A stretch of 64,000 nucleotides of DNA from JBEKTW01 sp049515655 (GTDB lineage Bacteria > Bacteroidota > Ignavibacteria > UBA10030 > SZUA-254), in NCBI GenBank assembly GCA_049515655.1, contig JBEKTW010000006.1:62001-126000 (forward strand), given 5' to 3'. The position numbers and the translations under genes are program-made. Positions 9,473 through 18,145 of this stretch are shown here, one piece after another. The notes beneath the pieces are model-generated. The model saw only the letters and a list, made by a program, of their open reading frames with translations. It was not told the DNA's origin and searched no databases. Position 1 is the first letter of the stretch. Each line of letters starts with the position of its first letter.

Positions 9473-10243
9473 CTATTTCGGTGCTATGAGATCCCACACA
9501 CCTTCCGCCCGGACGTGTGAGTTATTGATATCAAGGACAACAAACTTCAGTATTCCGAACCCCTCGAATTCACGATTTGCAGGTGGGAAACGCTTGAGTG
9601 GAAAGTAGAGATCGATGCTCCGTTTCACAGGTGACATGCCGGCCGGATCGTCCCGCCCGTTCGGTGAACTAAGCCGAGGCGTTTGTCGCTGAATCGGGTG
9701 TTGAACAACGCGCACGGGTTCAATCTGATGCCGCTCTTGGTCTTCCAGAAAAAAAATCCACCGGTCGGCATCAAGATATTCCTGAGCGAGAAATGTTTGG
9801 ATCTCCACGTACACGAAAACATTTTCATCAAGATGGTGGTGCTGGCGATATGATCTGCGATATGCTTCAAGGCCATTCGTGTCCATGCGTGCAAGACGGC
9901 CGAATTCCCGAATCCCTTCCTCAACGAGCATTGAATCCATTATCGTCGCATGCACAATCAAGGGAAATGGCCCCTCACCTCGTCTCCCAGGTCCACCTGC
10001 CAGGAAGGGGAAGCCGACTTCCCCCGACGACTGTGAACTGAGAGCTATGGTGCTTTTGTTCCAGCACGCTTCGAAAGAGGCGCTGAGCAGAGAATTTGAT
10101 TCCTCACTCCCTTGTTGTTCAGGTCGCTGGAATCCTGCCGCCGGGGAGCAACCCTGATTCACACTCCCGAGTGCCAGGCCAGCAATCAGAATCAGAATTC
10201 GTGGGACTAAAGGTGCTCCCTGGTTTCTATTCTCGCTGTGCAA
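9473..10243 (-). CDS. Hypothetical lipoprotein
   Basis: The 256-residue product begins with TTG; an AGAGGTGA ribosome site sits just upstream and no in-frame ATG precedes the signal peptide, so TTG is the best start. The signal segment RILILIAGLALGSVNQGC suggests lipidation at the Cys. The body contains no motif I recognise: an acidic and His-containing middle (QHHHLDENVFVYVEIQTF) and a C-terminal strand-rich segment (GFGILKFVVLDINNSHV). It overlaps the end of the CBM9-like gene upstream by 17 bp, so translation is probably coupled, and it lies between two CBM9-like lipoproteins. A role in the same envelope complex is likely. Confidence 0.6.
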   Translation of the reverse strand: MHSENRNQGAPLVPRILILIAGLALGSVNQGCSPAAGFQRPEQQGSEESNSLLSASFEACWNKSTIALSSQSSGEVGFPFLAGGPGRRGEGPFPLIVHATIMDSMLVEEGIREFGRLARMDTNGLEAYRRSYRQHHHLDENVFVYVEIQTFLAQEYLDADRWIFFLEDQERHQIEPVRVVQHPIQRQTPRLSSPNGRDDPAGMSPVKRSIDLYFPLKRFPPANREFEGFGILKFVVLDINNSHVRAEGVWDLIAPK

Positions 10244-11015
10244 GACTCACCTCTAGCCAAATCTCCTTATTGTCGGGCACCCGAGAACCTCCACGGAGAG
10301 GACTCCCCGGAGTACCACCGCCACCAGGAAATCCGAACTCACCTGCTGGGGGTGTACCTTCGAAGCCAACGTTGTGTGATCGATTCCCGGTCAACCCACC
10401 AAGTTCCACGCCAATCCCAACCTTCTTTCCGGGGTCGACCCCGCTAAATTTTGGAAAGTACTTTTCGATATGCAAAGGTATTCGAGCTTCGAAGGAGACA
10501 AGCCCCTGAGCCTCGGCGATGACTCCAGCAAATCCCTCGACATTCCCTGGTTTATAGACATGGGAATCGACCGATCTCTTGTCGATAACGAGAACTCCTC
10601 TGCGCATTTCGTCCAGCTGTTTTCGGGCCTTGTCCTTTTGTTCTTCGGTCAAGCTATCCCAGAACTCTGCGCGATTGAGATTCGCTCTTGCAGCTTTTGA
10701 CGCGGGAAAGTGGATTTCCAAGTCCTTCCGGTGCCCACCATCCGGGTCAAGCAGGATCACCACTCCAGATTGCTCGACCATTTGCTGGAGCGAAGCATTG
10801 GCAATACGCCCGGCCAGATAGAGAAAAGAGGTATCGTTACCTACACCGACTGATACTTGGAGGTCATCAAAAACAACCAGCGAGGCATTACTCCACTCCT
10901 CTAGACTCCCATCGATGGTCGGTGACCTTCGAGCCCAGTTGCTTTGAATCCGTTGGTCAGAGCAACTAGTCAAGAGGGCCAGAATTGCTGCAAAGAAGAG
11001 AGTTCTTGAAATCAT
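10227..11015 (-). CDS. CBM9-like lipoprotein
   Basis: I place the start at the ATG whose product opens MISRTLFFAAILALLTSC, a textbook lipoprotein signal with lipobox LTSC; the longer open frame upstream encodes no plausible signal. The 262-residue protein carries a CBM9-like sandwich (SPTIDGSLEEWSNASLVVF, then SFLYLAGRIAN) and ends in a Gly/Pro-rich linker (GFPGGGGTPGSPLRGG) before a last strand (EIWLEVSLAQ). It is paralogous to the 8629-9453 product. Its position after the Spy-like gene and before the lipoprotein at 9473 suggests a surface or periplasmic sensor/effector of the same ECF regulon. The ligand is not predictable. Confidence 0.65.
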   Translation of the reverse strand: MISRTLFFAAILALLTSCSDQRIQSNWARRSPTIDGSLEEWSNASLVVFDDLQVSVGVGNDTSFLYLAGRIANASLQQMVEQSGVVILLDPDGGHRKDLEIHFPASKAARANLNRAEFWDSLTEEQKDKARKQLDEMRRGVLVIDKRSVDSHVYKPGNVEGFAGVIAEAQGLVSFEARIPLHIEKYFPKFSGVDPGKKVGIGVELGGLTGNRSHNVGFEGTPPAGEFGFPGGGGTPGSPLRGGSRVPDNKEIWLEVSLAQRE

Positions 11016-11188
11016 GATTTTACCCAATCTTGGGTCACTGTTTGTCTGCTCGCAGATAAGAACCGTGAGCATTCATGACGCAACACACCGATGAGGTCAG
11101 AATCAACGGATCTCCCGCAGGGCGTTCCGCCAACCCCCATTTTGACAAGTTGCACCTTTCACATTTGAAATGGATTGCCTGAATGGCA

Positions 11189-11911
11189 TCAGCGGTTTTC
11201 GAGGTTCTTGCTTGTCGAATCCGATGGGGGCATCTCTTCACGCTTCTCATCTCCAAACGGTGGAAAATCGCCATTTGGAAACTCGGGTAAGACAAACTCT
11301 TGAATCTTATGGAATTTTTTCTGCTGCACCGGCGTTAGGACAGCGTTTATCTTCTCCTTGGTCGCCCTGCCAAGTTCCGCCATCTTTTGACGAAGAGCGG
11401 CCGGATCCTGCTGAGTCTTTTCCAGTATCTCCGATATTTCTTGCTCCACACTTCCAAAGATTTCCCTAATCTCAGACACTTGCTGATCGCTGAGGCCGAG
11501 TTCTTCTTTGAGCATCGTGATTCCTTCGCCGCCCGGCCCTGGATGCATTCTAAGACGCATCATGGGGCGTTCGATGCTTTCCCGCAACCGTTGCCGTTGC
11601 TCCGGTGTCAAGAGCGGGTCGAGCTCGCTTTGTACGCGGTCGATAGTCCGGGTCATTGTTTCTCTAAATGTCTCCGCTGCCGCAGCCATCGTCTGAGAGT
11701 GTTTTTCCAGGATCTTCATTATTGCATCGCGCTGCTTCACATCAGGCTGAATGGCCCGCTCAACGATGGAGGCAAGGAGCGGTCCCGGCGGGAGGGAATT
11801 GAGATTTCTCGACCGGCTGCTCATGATTGCTCCATTGATCAAAGCGCCGACGAGGACACCCAGCAAAAATGTCGCCAGGACAAACAGAGTTGCTTTTGAT
11901 TTTGTCGTCAT
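11189..11911 (-). CDS. Spy/CpxP-like periplasmic protein (membrane-anchored)
   Basis: The 240-residue protein has an N-terminal membrane anchor (LFVLATFLLGVLVGALING) and then two helical Spy-type units, each marked by an LTPEQR-like turn: LDPLLTPEQRQRLRESIER near residue 95 and VLTPVQQKKFHKIQEF near 195, with LGLSDQQVSEIREIF between. Proteins of this group act as periplasmic chaperones or metal/envelope-stress sensors. The start overlaps the end of the upstream gene by 4 bp (ATGA), so it is translated with the probable anti-sigma factor. In this setting it most likely feeds envelope status to the sigma/anti-sigma pair. The C-terminus is acidic and disordered. Confidence 0.75.
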   Translation of the reverse strand: MTTKSKATLFVLATFLLGVLVGALINGAIMSSRSRNLNSLPPGPLLASIVERAIQPDVKQRDAIMKILEKHSQTMAAAAETFRETMTRTIDRVQSELDPLLTPEQRQRLRESIERPMMRLRMHPGPGGEGITMLKEELGLSDQQVSEIREIFGSVEQEISEILEKTQQDPAALRQKMAELGRATKEKINAVLTPVQQKKFHKIQEFVLPEFPNGDFPPFGDEKREEMPPSDSTSKNLENR

Positions 11912-12309
11912 TGGAAGAGTCTCTCCACTTGAAGAACCTGATCTATGGACGGTTCCGGCTGTCCGAGAACCGATGCTACATTAACAGAATCCCTTCTTGA
12001 GAGATTGTAATATACACAAAGGACACTAACCACGATCGAGGCGATCACCACACGGCGAAATGAAATGCTGAGCCAGCGGCCAAATTCGTCGTATCCAGAA
12101 AAAGCCGCGTCGACAACCCGTCGCACAAATGCAGGTTCAAATGAGGGATGGCGGGAAGAGGAAATTACTGCACGGAGGGTTGCAAAGAATTTCTGATCAT
12201 CTCGTAGAACACGCGAGGCCATCAATCCGCTCTTCAGCAACTCTGATTCCTGTTTTCTGAGAGGTGAATCAAACGCTCTTAGCATTAGTTTATAGGTTCT
12301 GTCCTTCAT
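11908..12309 (-). CDS. Probable single-pass membrane anti-sigma factor
   Basis: This 133-residue protein has a cytoplasmic N-terminal helical domain (about 1-80, including SFEPAFVRRVVDAAF, similar to the pre-membrane helix of ASD-type anti-sigma factors), one transmembrane helix at about 86-104 (RVVIASIVVSVLCVYYNL) and a short periplasmic tail. It lacks the HxxxCxxC zinc motif of many anti-sigma factors. The assignment rests on topology and on position: it starts 10 bp after the ECF sigma gene and overlaps the Spy-like gene. It would hold the sigma factor at the membrane until released by an envelope signal. Confidence 0.6.
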   Translation of the reverse strand: MKDRTYKLMLRAFDSPLRKQESELLKSGLMASRVLRDDQKFFATLRAVISSSRHPSFEPAFVRRVVDAAFSGYDEFGRWLSISFRRVVIASIVVSVLCVYYNLSRRDSVNVASVLGQPEPSIDQVLQVERLFQ

Positions 12310-12319
12310 CGTTGCTACC

Positions 12320-12892
12320 TCAAGTGTAAGGGGAGAGCAGTTCTTTCAATTTCAATTGCGCTCGTGAAAGCCGCGACAGCACCGTCCCTTCAGGGACCTT
12401 CAGTATATCGGCTGTCTCCGCCGTTGAGTATCCATCGATCAACCTCAGCACAATCACCGTGCGGAACTTGGGTTTGAGCAAGGCGATTGCTTTTCGAACA
12501 GCGTCGCGAGATTCTGTTGATTCATATTCGATTTCCGAACTAGGCTCTGATCTAACGTCCCTTGCGTTGTGGGGCGAACCACTGTCGGAGGCGAGAATAG
12601 AACCTCGCCTTTTTCGTCTCCTGAGTTCGTTGATCGACAAATTGATCGCGATCCGGGACAAATATGTTGCAAGCTTCGATTCACCCCGAAACTTTCTCAG
12701 GGAATGGAATAGGCGGACAAAAGTCTCTTGGCCGACATCCTCTGCCTCCGGAGTGTCGCCCAGCATCCCCTTCACTGTCGCTGCTACGCGGTTTTCATGC
12801 CTTATCACCAGTTGTCCAAATGCCCCTTGGTCGCCGCTACGGGCAGCCATGAGCAGTTCGTCATCTGTGGGCGTATCATGATCTCGATTCAC
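12320..12892 (-). CDS. ECF-type RNA polymerase sigma factor
   Basis: The open frame extends upstream, but I start at the GTG giving VNRDHDTPTDDELL, because the preceding residues look non-coding and the resulting 190 residues is the normal ECF length. Region 2 is clear (QLVIRHENRVAATVKGML, then DVGQETFVRLFHSLRKF with the core-binding and -10 recognition helices), followed by region 4 (LKPKFRTVIVLRLIDGYS, then EGTVLSRLSRAQLKLKEL, a helix-turn-helix for the -35 element). A GGAATAA-N16-GTCTAA element directly upstream (12909-12937) resembles promoters used by ECF factors and suggests autoregulation. The anti-sigma, Spy-like and lipoprotein genes follow as a probable operon. Confidence 0.85.
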   Translation of the reverse strand: MNRDHDTPTDDELLMAARSGDQGAFGQLVIRHENRVAATVKGMLGDTPEAEDVGQETFVRLFHSLRKFRGESKLATYLSRIAINLSINELRRRKRRGSILASDSGSPHNARDVRSEPSSEIEYESTESRDAVRKAIALLKPKFRTVIVLRLIDGYSTAETADILKVPEGTVLSRLSRAQLKLKELLSPYT

Positions 12893-12908
12893 AACTTTCT
12901 TACAATAC

Positions 12909-12937
12909 TTAGACACAACGGGAGGGCGTTTTATTCC
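12909..12937 (-). promoter_or_regulatory. Candidate autoregulated ECF sigma promoter
   Basis: On the minus strand GGAATAA (12937-12931), 16 bp, then GTCTAA (12914-12909). This closely resembles the E. coli sigma-E form GGAACTT-N15/16-GTCTAA. The GTG of the sigma gene lies 16 bp beyond the -10 element, giving a very short leader. Confidence 0.5.
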
Positions 12938-13168
12938 CTTTCTTCGTGCACTTCGACGTAGGAGAATTAGACAAAATTTTTGCTCACAGGCAAAAACTCC
13001 GAGAGATTGATCCCAAAATGAAATAAAAACACCTGTCTCATTGTCTAACATTAAGTGTGGTTCGGTTATTCGACGGGAAAATGCAGGGATCTGAAGTCTC
13101 CCGTCACCTGGAACATGAATCTTTCCCTGCGTAGTGTGGCGCTCCACCGCTACTTTTGCGTTCCCGAC

Positions 13169-13197
13169 TTGACAAGAATCGAAAAAAGTCGTATATT
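13169..13197 (+). promoter_or_regulatory. Sigma-70-type promoter of the tetR-exporter operon
   Basis: TTGACA at 13169-13174, 17-bp spacer, TATATT at 13192-13197: a near-consensus housekeeping promoter pointing at the TetR gene. Confidence 0.75.
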
Positions 13198-13225
13198 GGA
13201 AACGCTAAAAGTTTTATTGGTTTCC
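13198..13225 (+). promoter_or_regulatory. Candidate TetR operator (28-bp imperfect palindrome)
   Basis: GGAAAC (13198-13203) and GTTTCC (13220-13225) are inverted about a centre at 13211/13212, with AAA/TTT also symmetric inside. It begins at the base after the -10 element, so a bound repressor would cover the transcription start, the usual arrangement for autoregulated TetR proteins. Confidence 0.55.
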
Positions 13226-13286
13226 GACGGGCTGTATTCTCCAGGTCGGCATTTTTTTTCGTCTCAAGGAAACTTGAGAAAATATT

Positions 13287-13928
13287 ATGGTTTCCACAAT
13301 ATCGGCTAATGCTATGAGTGAGGAACATCCGAAAGACAGAATCATCGAGGCTGCGCGCAACACGTTTCTGGCAAAAGGGTTCTCGAAAGTCACGATGGAC
13401 GAACTTGTCCAGCAGCTCGGGATCAGCAAGAAGACGATGTACCAGCATTTCCACAGCAAGGATGAATTGCTCGACGCCGCAGTCGAGTGGCAAATGCTGG
13501 AGGTCAGTTCGAACATCAGGACAATAACGCAATCATCCGACGATTTTGTCACGAAGCTGTACAGTATGTGGCAGTACATCGGCCACTTCGTGTGCCACAT
13601 CAGCAGCCAGTTTCGCGACGATATCCGCAGATTTCGGCCGGATATCTGGAAGCGCATCGAGGAGATGAGGCGGAAAATGATTCTGGGGAATTTTTCCAAA
13701 ATGATCGACGAAGGAATCCGGCTGGGACTCGTTCGCGATGACCTGAGCAAAGACGCCATGGTCCTGATGTATTTGAGCGCAATTCAGGGAGTGGTGAATC
13801 CGGAAACGCTCGCTCAATACCCCTTTTCCATTGAAGATGCTTTCAGAACGATCATGAGAATATATCTCGACGGAATTCTCACCGAGAGCGCGAGGAAACA
13901 CTTTCATATGAAAATTTCAAACCATTAA
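13287..13928 (+). CDS. TetR/AcrR family transcriptional regulator
   Basis: The 213-residue protein has an N-terminal TetR helix-turn-helix (DRIIEAARNTFLAKGFSKVT, then MDELVQQLGISKKTMYQHF, with the family's KxTxYxHF ending) and a helical ligand-binding C-terminal domain. A second in-frame ATG ten codons in (MSEEHPK) is an equally possible start. It is the first gene of the exporter operon, 14 bp before the HlyD gene, and is probably the local repressor acting on the palindrome at 13198-13225. The gene order (TetR, HlyD, ATPase, permeases) parallels cecR-ybhGFSR of enterobacteria, whose inducers are xenobiotics; the effector here is unknown. Confidence 0.9.
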   Translation: MVSTISANAMSEEHPKDRIIEAARNTFLAKGFSKVTMDELVQQLGISKKTMYQHFHSKDELLDAAVEWQMLEVSSNIRTITQSSDDFVTKLYSMWQYIGHFVCHISSQFRDDIRRFRPDIWKRIEEMRRKMILGNFSKMIDEGIRLGLVRDDLSKDAMVLMYLSAIQGVVNPETLAQYPFSIEDAFRTIMRIYLDGILTESARKHFHMKISNH

Positions 13929-13942
13929 AAGATGAGGATTGC

Positions 13943-14893
13943 ATGAAGTATCTCAGTACGCTGGTTGTCATTCTTTCTCTTGCCGGCTGCGGCAATAATC
14001 ACAAGGGAACCATCGAAGCGTCCGGCACATTGGAGGCCGTTGAAGTAAAGGTCTCGGCGAAGGTCCCCGGGCAGATCGAGCGGCTGTTCGTCGACGAGGG
14101 AAGCGAGGTCAAAGAGGGTGACACGCTTGCAATTCTCGACCACGTCTCCCTTGACCTCGAGCTGAAGCAAGCGCTCGCCGGTGTCAATCTTGCCGACGCC
14201 CAGTACCAGATGCTGGTGAATGGGGCCCGCTCCGAGGACCTTCAACAGGCAGAGGAAACGCTACGACAGCTTGAATCGAGCGCGAAGAACGCAAAGGATG
14301 ATTACGACCGAATGACTGAATTATACAAGACGAACAGCGTGTCGAAGAAGCAGTTCGACGATGCGGAATCCCGCTATACGATCACAGAAGCCCAGCTCAA
14401 CTCGTCGCGGCAGAATCTTCAAAAGACTCAGAGGTATGCGAGGCCCGAGGAACTCGCCGCGGCAAAAGCACGGCTCGACCAGGCCAAGGCCAATGCCGAC
14501 ATTATCCGGAAGCAAATCGGCGACGCGCATATCATCGCGCCTGTTTCCGGAACTGTGACGAACAAACCGGTCGAGGTGGGGGAATTGGTCAACGTCGGTA
14601 CGACCATCGTGACCGTTTCCAGGATCAAAACACTCAACCTCATGATCTATGTGAACGACGAAGAGCTGGGCAAAGTGAAGCTGAATGGTGCGGCGGACGT
14701 TGTCATCGATACGTATCCGGACAAATCCTTTCCCGGACACGTCGTGTACATTTCTCCCATTGCCGAGTTTACGCCGAAGAACGTTCAGACCAAGGAAGAC
14801 CGGACAAAACTCGTCTTTGGCGTGAAGCTGGAAGTGGAGAATCCATCGGGCATTCTCAAAGCCGGCATGCCTGCCGACGCCTACGTGCATTAA
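13943..14893 (+). CDS. HlyD/YbhG-type membrane-fusion lipoprotein
   Basis: This 316-residue periplasmic adaptor links the inner-membrane ABC permeases to TolC. It begins with a lipoprotein signal ending in the perfect lipobox LAGC, then a split biotinyl-lipoyl domain (VSAKVPGQIERLFVDEGSEV and IIAPVSGTVTNKPVEVG) flanking a long coiled-coil hairpin at about residues 70-190, and a beta-barrel domain with the family phrase LNLMIYVNDEELGKV. An AGGA ribosome site lies 5 bp ahead of the ATG. The architecture matches YbhG/HlyD_D23 adaptors and the next five genes supply the rest of the pump. All functional elements look intact. Confidence 0.9.
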   Translation: MKYLSTLVVILSLAGCGNNHKGTIEASGTLEAVEVKVSAKVPGQIERLFVDEGSEVKEGDTLAILDHVSLDLELKQALAGVNLADAQYQMLVNGARSEDLQQAEETLRQLESSAKNAKDDYDRMTELYKTNSVSKKQFDDAESRYTITEAQLNSSRQNLQKTQRYARPEELAAAKARLDQAKANADIIRKQIGDAHIIAPVSGTVTNKPVEVGELVNVGTTIVTVSRIKTLNLMIYVNDEELGKVKLNGAADVVIDTYPDKSFPGHVVYISPIAEFTPKNVQTKEDRTKLVFGVKLEVENPSGILKAGMPADAYVH

Positions 14894-14907
14894 TAGGACC
14901 CGCCGCC

Positions 14908-15855
14908 ATGGATGCGTTAAGAATGGTGTCAGTGACGAAAACCTTCGGGGATCTGACGGCAGTCGACAACATGTCGCTGGAGGTGCAGCGGGGGGAGATG
15001 TATGCCCTCGTCGGCCCCGACGGAGCGGGCAAGACGACGGCGATCAGAATGCTCTGCGGCATCACCGTTCCCGACGAAGGTAATCTGACTGTCCTCGGCT
15101 ACGATGTGAGAAAGCAAACCCATGAGGTTCGAAAACGGATCGGATATTTCTCTCAGAAATTCAGCCTGTACGGCGATTTGACAATCGATGAGAATATCGA
15201 ATTCTTTGCGGAGATCCACGGAGTACACAATTACCGCGAACGCCGCAACGAGCTTCTCGAATTTACACGCCTCACGCCGTTTCGCACCCGTCTCGCAGAA
15301 AAACTGTCGGGCGGCATGAAACAAAAACTTGCACTCGCGTGCACGCTCATACACACCCCGGAACTTATCCTCCTCGATGAACCGACGACGGGTGTAGATC
15401 CCGTCTCCAGGCGTGACTTTTGGAAAGTGCTCTCGAGCTTGCTGAGATCCGGCATCACGATCGTCATGACAACACCTTACCTCGATGAAGCGGAGCGATG
15501 CAGCCGGGTTGCTCTGATGAATCGCGGGAAAATTATGGTGGCGGATACGCCGCAGAACCTGAAAAAGATGATGAAGGGAGAGATCGTTGAAATCGTCTGC
15601 TCCGATATCCGAATGTCTTTTTCCCACCTGAGAAGCAATCGGAACGTCAGGGAGGTCCAGGCTTTCGGGGATCGGCTCAACGTGCTCGTTCGAAGCGCTG
15701 ACCGGGATATACCTCCTGTCCTCGATATCTTAAGGAATCTGGGGATAGAAATTACACAGTGGCGCACGATCCCGCCGTCGCTTGAGAATGTCTTTGTATC
15801 GCTCATGTCTGAGAATCTTCAAACATCAATGAATGAAGCAGGAATAAACGCATGA
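14908..15855 (+). CDS. ABC transporter ATPase (degenerate H-loop)
   Basis: This 315-residue nucleotide-binding protein has Walker A GPDGAGKTT (residues 36-44), Q-loop SQKF, signature LSGGMKQKLAL and Walker B LILLDEPTTG. The switch histidine expected after Walker B is replaced: the segment reads MTTPYLDEAERC instead of TTHxxxEA, so this subunit may form a non-hydrolysing or weak site in a heterodimer with the ATPase at 17198. In enterobacterial YbhF the two nucleotide-binding domains are fused in one chain; here they are separate genes with the TolC gene between. The gene overlaps the TolC start by 4 bp (ATGA). Confidence 0.9.
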   Translation: MDALRMVSVTKTFGDLTAVDNMSLEVQRGEMYALVGPDGAGKTTAIRMLCGITVPDEGNLTVLGYDVRKQTHEVRKRIGYFSQKFSLYGDLTIDENIEFFAEIHGVHNYRERRNELLEFTRLTPFRTRLAEKLSGGMKQKLALACTLIHTPELILLDEPTTGVDPVSRRDFWKVLSSLLRSGITIVMTTPYLDEAERCSRVALMNRGKIMVADTPQNLKKMMKGEIVEIVCSDIRMSFSHLRSNRNVREVQAFGDRLNVLVRSADRDIPPVLDILRNLGIEITQWRTIPPSLENVFVSLMSENLQTSMNEAGINA

Positions 15856-17201
15856 ACATGCCAGTCAAACTTGCCGGAATGCTGTTCCTCGTCGCGGGCT
15901 CATTGTCGGCCCAGCAACGCACACTGACTCTCGAGGAGGCGATTTCCATCGGACTCGAAAACAGCAGGTCGCTTCACTCGTCAAGGATGAAGGCTGAGTA
16001 CGCTGATGCTAAATCCGGCGAAACGAGCGCGGGTCTCTATCCCTCGCTCAAAGCCCAGCTTAATTATCTGAACCTGAGCGATATTCCACCCAGCTCGATC
16101 GAACTCCCTGCCAACTCGTTCGGCCCGGGATTCCCTCCCCGAAATGCGACCGTCACGATTGCTCCGGTGATTCTGAACAATTACACTGCAAAGGCGACGT
16201 TCCAGCAGCCGATCTTTACCGGATGGAAACTCCAGGGCGCGGTCGATAATGCCGAGTACACTGCCAACGCCGCACACAATGATTTCGAAAATGACAGGGC
16301 CGGGCTTCTTTTGAATATCAAGGCTGCATACTGGAACGTCTATCGCGCTCTCGAAGTGAAGCGATTGACGGAAGAAAACGTCGAACAAATGTCCCAGCAT
16401 CTCGACGATATCCAGAACATGCTCAGGCAGGGGATGGCAACGACGAACGAAGTGCTGAAGACAAAAGTCCAGCTCTCAAATGCCAGGGTTTCCCTCAGCG
16501 ATGCCGAAAACAACGTGAAGATAGCCGTCATTTCCCTGAATTCCATTATCGGACTGCCCCTCAACACCGACATCACTCTGGGGTCGACATTGAGTTCGAC
16601 AACAAAAGTATTTCCGGCGTTTGACCAGCTCCTCTCGCTGGCCATTGGCCGAAGGCCCGACATTCAGGGAATGGAGTGGCGCATAAAAGCGGCCGAAGCG
16701 GGCATCAAGTCTGCCGAGGGTGGATGGCTGCCTCAGCTCTACCTGACGGGCAACTACTACTATTCCCAGCCCAACCAACGGTTCTTTCCCCCTTTGGACC
16801 AATTCAAGGATACCTGGGATGTCGGTCTCAACCTCCAGTTTGATATCTGGAACAACCTGACAACGCTCCGTCAAACGTCGGAGGCGAAGGCACAGTATGA
16901 ACAGGCAAAGGATGGGCTGGCCGTCTTGAAAGATGGAATCACGCTTGAAGTAACACAGAGCTACCTGAATTTCCGGCAGGCCAAGGAGAAAATTGATCTC
17001 GCACGGCTGAGTGTCGAGCAGGCGGAGGAAAACCTCCGTGTCACGCACGAAAAATTCAAGGCGGGACTCACCACGAATTCCGAATTGCTGGATGCCGAAG
17101 TTGCCAGGCATCAGGCACAATTGCAGCTCGTTCAGTCGCAGGTCGATTCGGAACTGTCGGAAGCGATGCTTGAAAAGGCGATCGGAGAAGGTAAGCAATG
17201 A
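15852..17201 (+). CDS. TolC family outer-membrane efflux channel
   Basis: The 449-residue protein has a signal peptide (MLFLVAGSLSAQQ) and two OEP repeats: the first from LTLEEAISIGLENSRSLH with a long helix, the second from LAIGRRPDIQGMEWRIKAAE, ending with LTTNSELLDAEVARHQAQLQ and LSEAMLEKAIGEG. This is the outer-membrane exit duct for the pump encoded around it. Both ends overlap neighbouring ATPase genes by 4 bp, so expression is translationally coupled. Placement of a tolC gene between the two ATPase genes is unusual. Compare the broken TolC copy at 4582-5106, which belongs to a different locus. Confidence 0.92.
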   Translation: MNMPVKLAGMLFLVAGSLSAQQRTLTLEEAISIGLENSRSLHSSRMKAEYADAKSGETSAGLYPSLKAQLNYLNLSDIPPSSIELPANSFGPGFPPRNATVTIAPVILNNYTAKATFQQPIFTGWKLQGAVDNAEYTANAAHNDFENDRAGLLLNIKAAYWNVYRALEVKRLTEENVEQMSQHLDDIQNMLRQGMATTNEVLKTKVQLSNARVSLSDAENNVKIAVISLNSIIGLPLNTDITLGSTLSSTTKVFPAFDQLLSLAIGRRPDIQGMEWRIKAAEAGIKSAEGGWLPQLYLTGNYYYSQPNQRFFPPLDQFKDTWDVGLNLQFDIWNNLTTLRQTSEAKAQYEQAKDGLAVLKDGITLEVTQSYLNFRQAKEKIDLARLSVEQAEENLRVTHEKFKAGLTTNSELLDAEVARHQAQLQLVQSQVDSELSEAMLEKAIGEGKQ

Positions 17202-18145
17202 CGGGCTCTGCCATTGAAGCCGAGAACCTGACGAAGCAATTCGGCGCATTCGTTGCCGTCGACAAGGTGAGCTTCTCGGTCAAACAGGGGGAAATTTTTG
17301 GATTTCTCGGGGCAAACGGCGCCGGCAAATCCACGACGATACGAATGCTTTGCGCAATCCTGCAGTCGACGTCCGGCTCGGCGCGCGTCGGCGGCTACGA
17401 CATCAACACAGAACCGGAGAAAGTAAAGGCAAACATCGGCTACATGTCACAGCGTTTCTCCCTGTACGAGGATTTGACCGTCGATGAGAATATCAACTTC
17501 TACGGGCGGGTGTACGGTCTGAGCTATGCCGAAATTGCGGAACGAAAGGCTTGGGTGCTGGAGATGGCAAACCTTCGCGGGCGGGAAAAAAGCATCACGG
17601 GGACGCTCTCCGGGGGGTGGAAGCAGCGGCTGGCACTCGGATGCGCCGTCCTCCACCGGCCAAGGATTGTGTTCCTCGACGAGCCGACGAGCGGCGTTGA
17701 CCCCGTCATGCGCCGCCGTTTCTGGGAGCTTATCAACGACCTTTCGGCAGAGGGTGTAACCGTTCTCGTTACGACGCATTTCCTCGAGGAAGCGGAATAC
17801 TGCAATGACATCATCCTGATAAATGCCGGAACAATCATTGCAACAGGCAGTCCGAAGGAGCTCAAAAACGACCACATACGGACGCCGATCCTCGAAGTCC
17901 AATGCTCGAAAGTCATCGATGCAATGTCGATCATTCAGGAAGAGCCGTGGGCAATTGAAACCTCGGTCTTCGGAACGTTTCTTCACGTGACGGTCCCCGA
18001 GGAACAATCGGCACGCGCGAGCATCGAGAGCGTATTGAAAACCAATGGGATCGTGTGGGAGAAGATCCAGCGGATTACTCCTTCGCTCGAGGATGTCTTC
18101 ATTTATTTGTTGGACCAGGAGTCAAAGAAGGTGACCCGCGTATGA
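17198..18145 (+). CDS. ABC transporter ATPase (canonical catalytic site)
   Basis: The second ATPase, 315 residues, has Walker A GANGAGKST, Q-loop MSQRFSLYEDLTVDEN, signature LSGGWKQRLALG, Walker B IVFLDEPTSG and an intact switch histidine in VTTHFLEEAEYC. Together with the H-loop-defective partner at 14908 it would form an asymmetric heterodimer. The C-terminal extension (after about residue 230, with RITPSLEDVFIYLL) is typical of the DrrA/YbhF exporter branch. It overlaps the TolC gene before and the permease gene after it by 4 bp each (ATGA). Confidence 0.92.
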   Translation: MTGSAIEAENLTKQFGAFVAVDKVSFSVKQGEIFGFLGANGAGKSTTIRMLCAILQSTSGSARVGGYDINTEPEKVKANIGYMSQRFSLYEDLTVDENINFYGRVYGLSYAEIAERKAWVLEMANLRGREKSITGTLSGGWKQRLALGCAVLHRPRIVFLDEPTSGVDPVMRRRFWELINDLSAEGVTVLVTTHFLEEAEYCNDIILINAGTIIATGSPKELKNDHIRTPILEVQCSKVIDAMSIIQEEPWAIETSVFGTFLHVTVPEEQSARASIESVLKTNGIVWEKIQRITPSLEDVFIYLLDQESKKVTRV

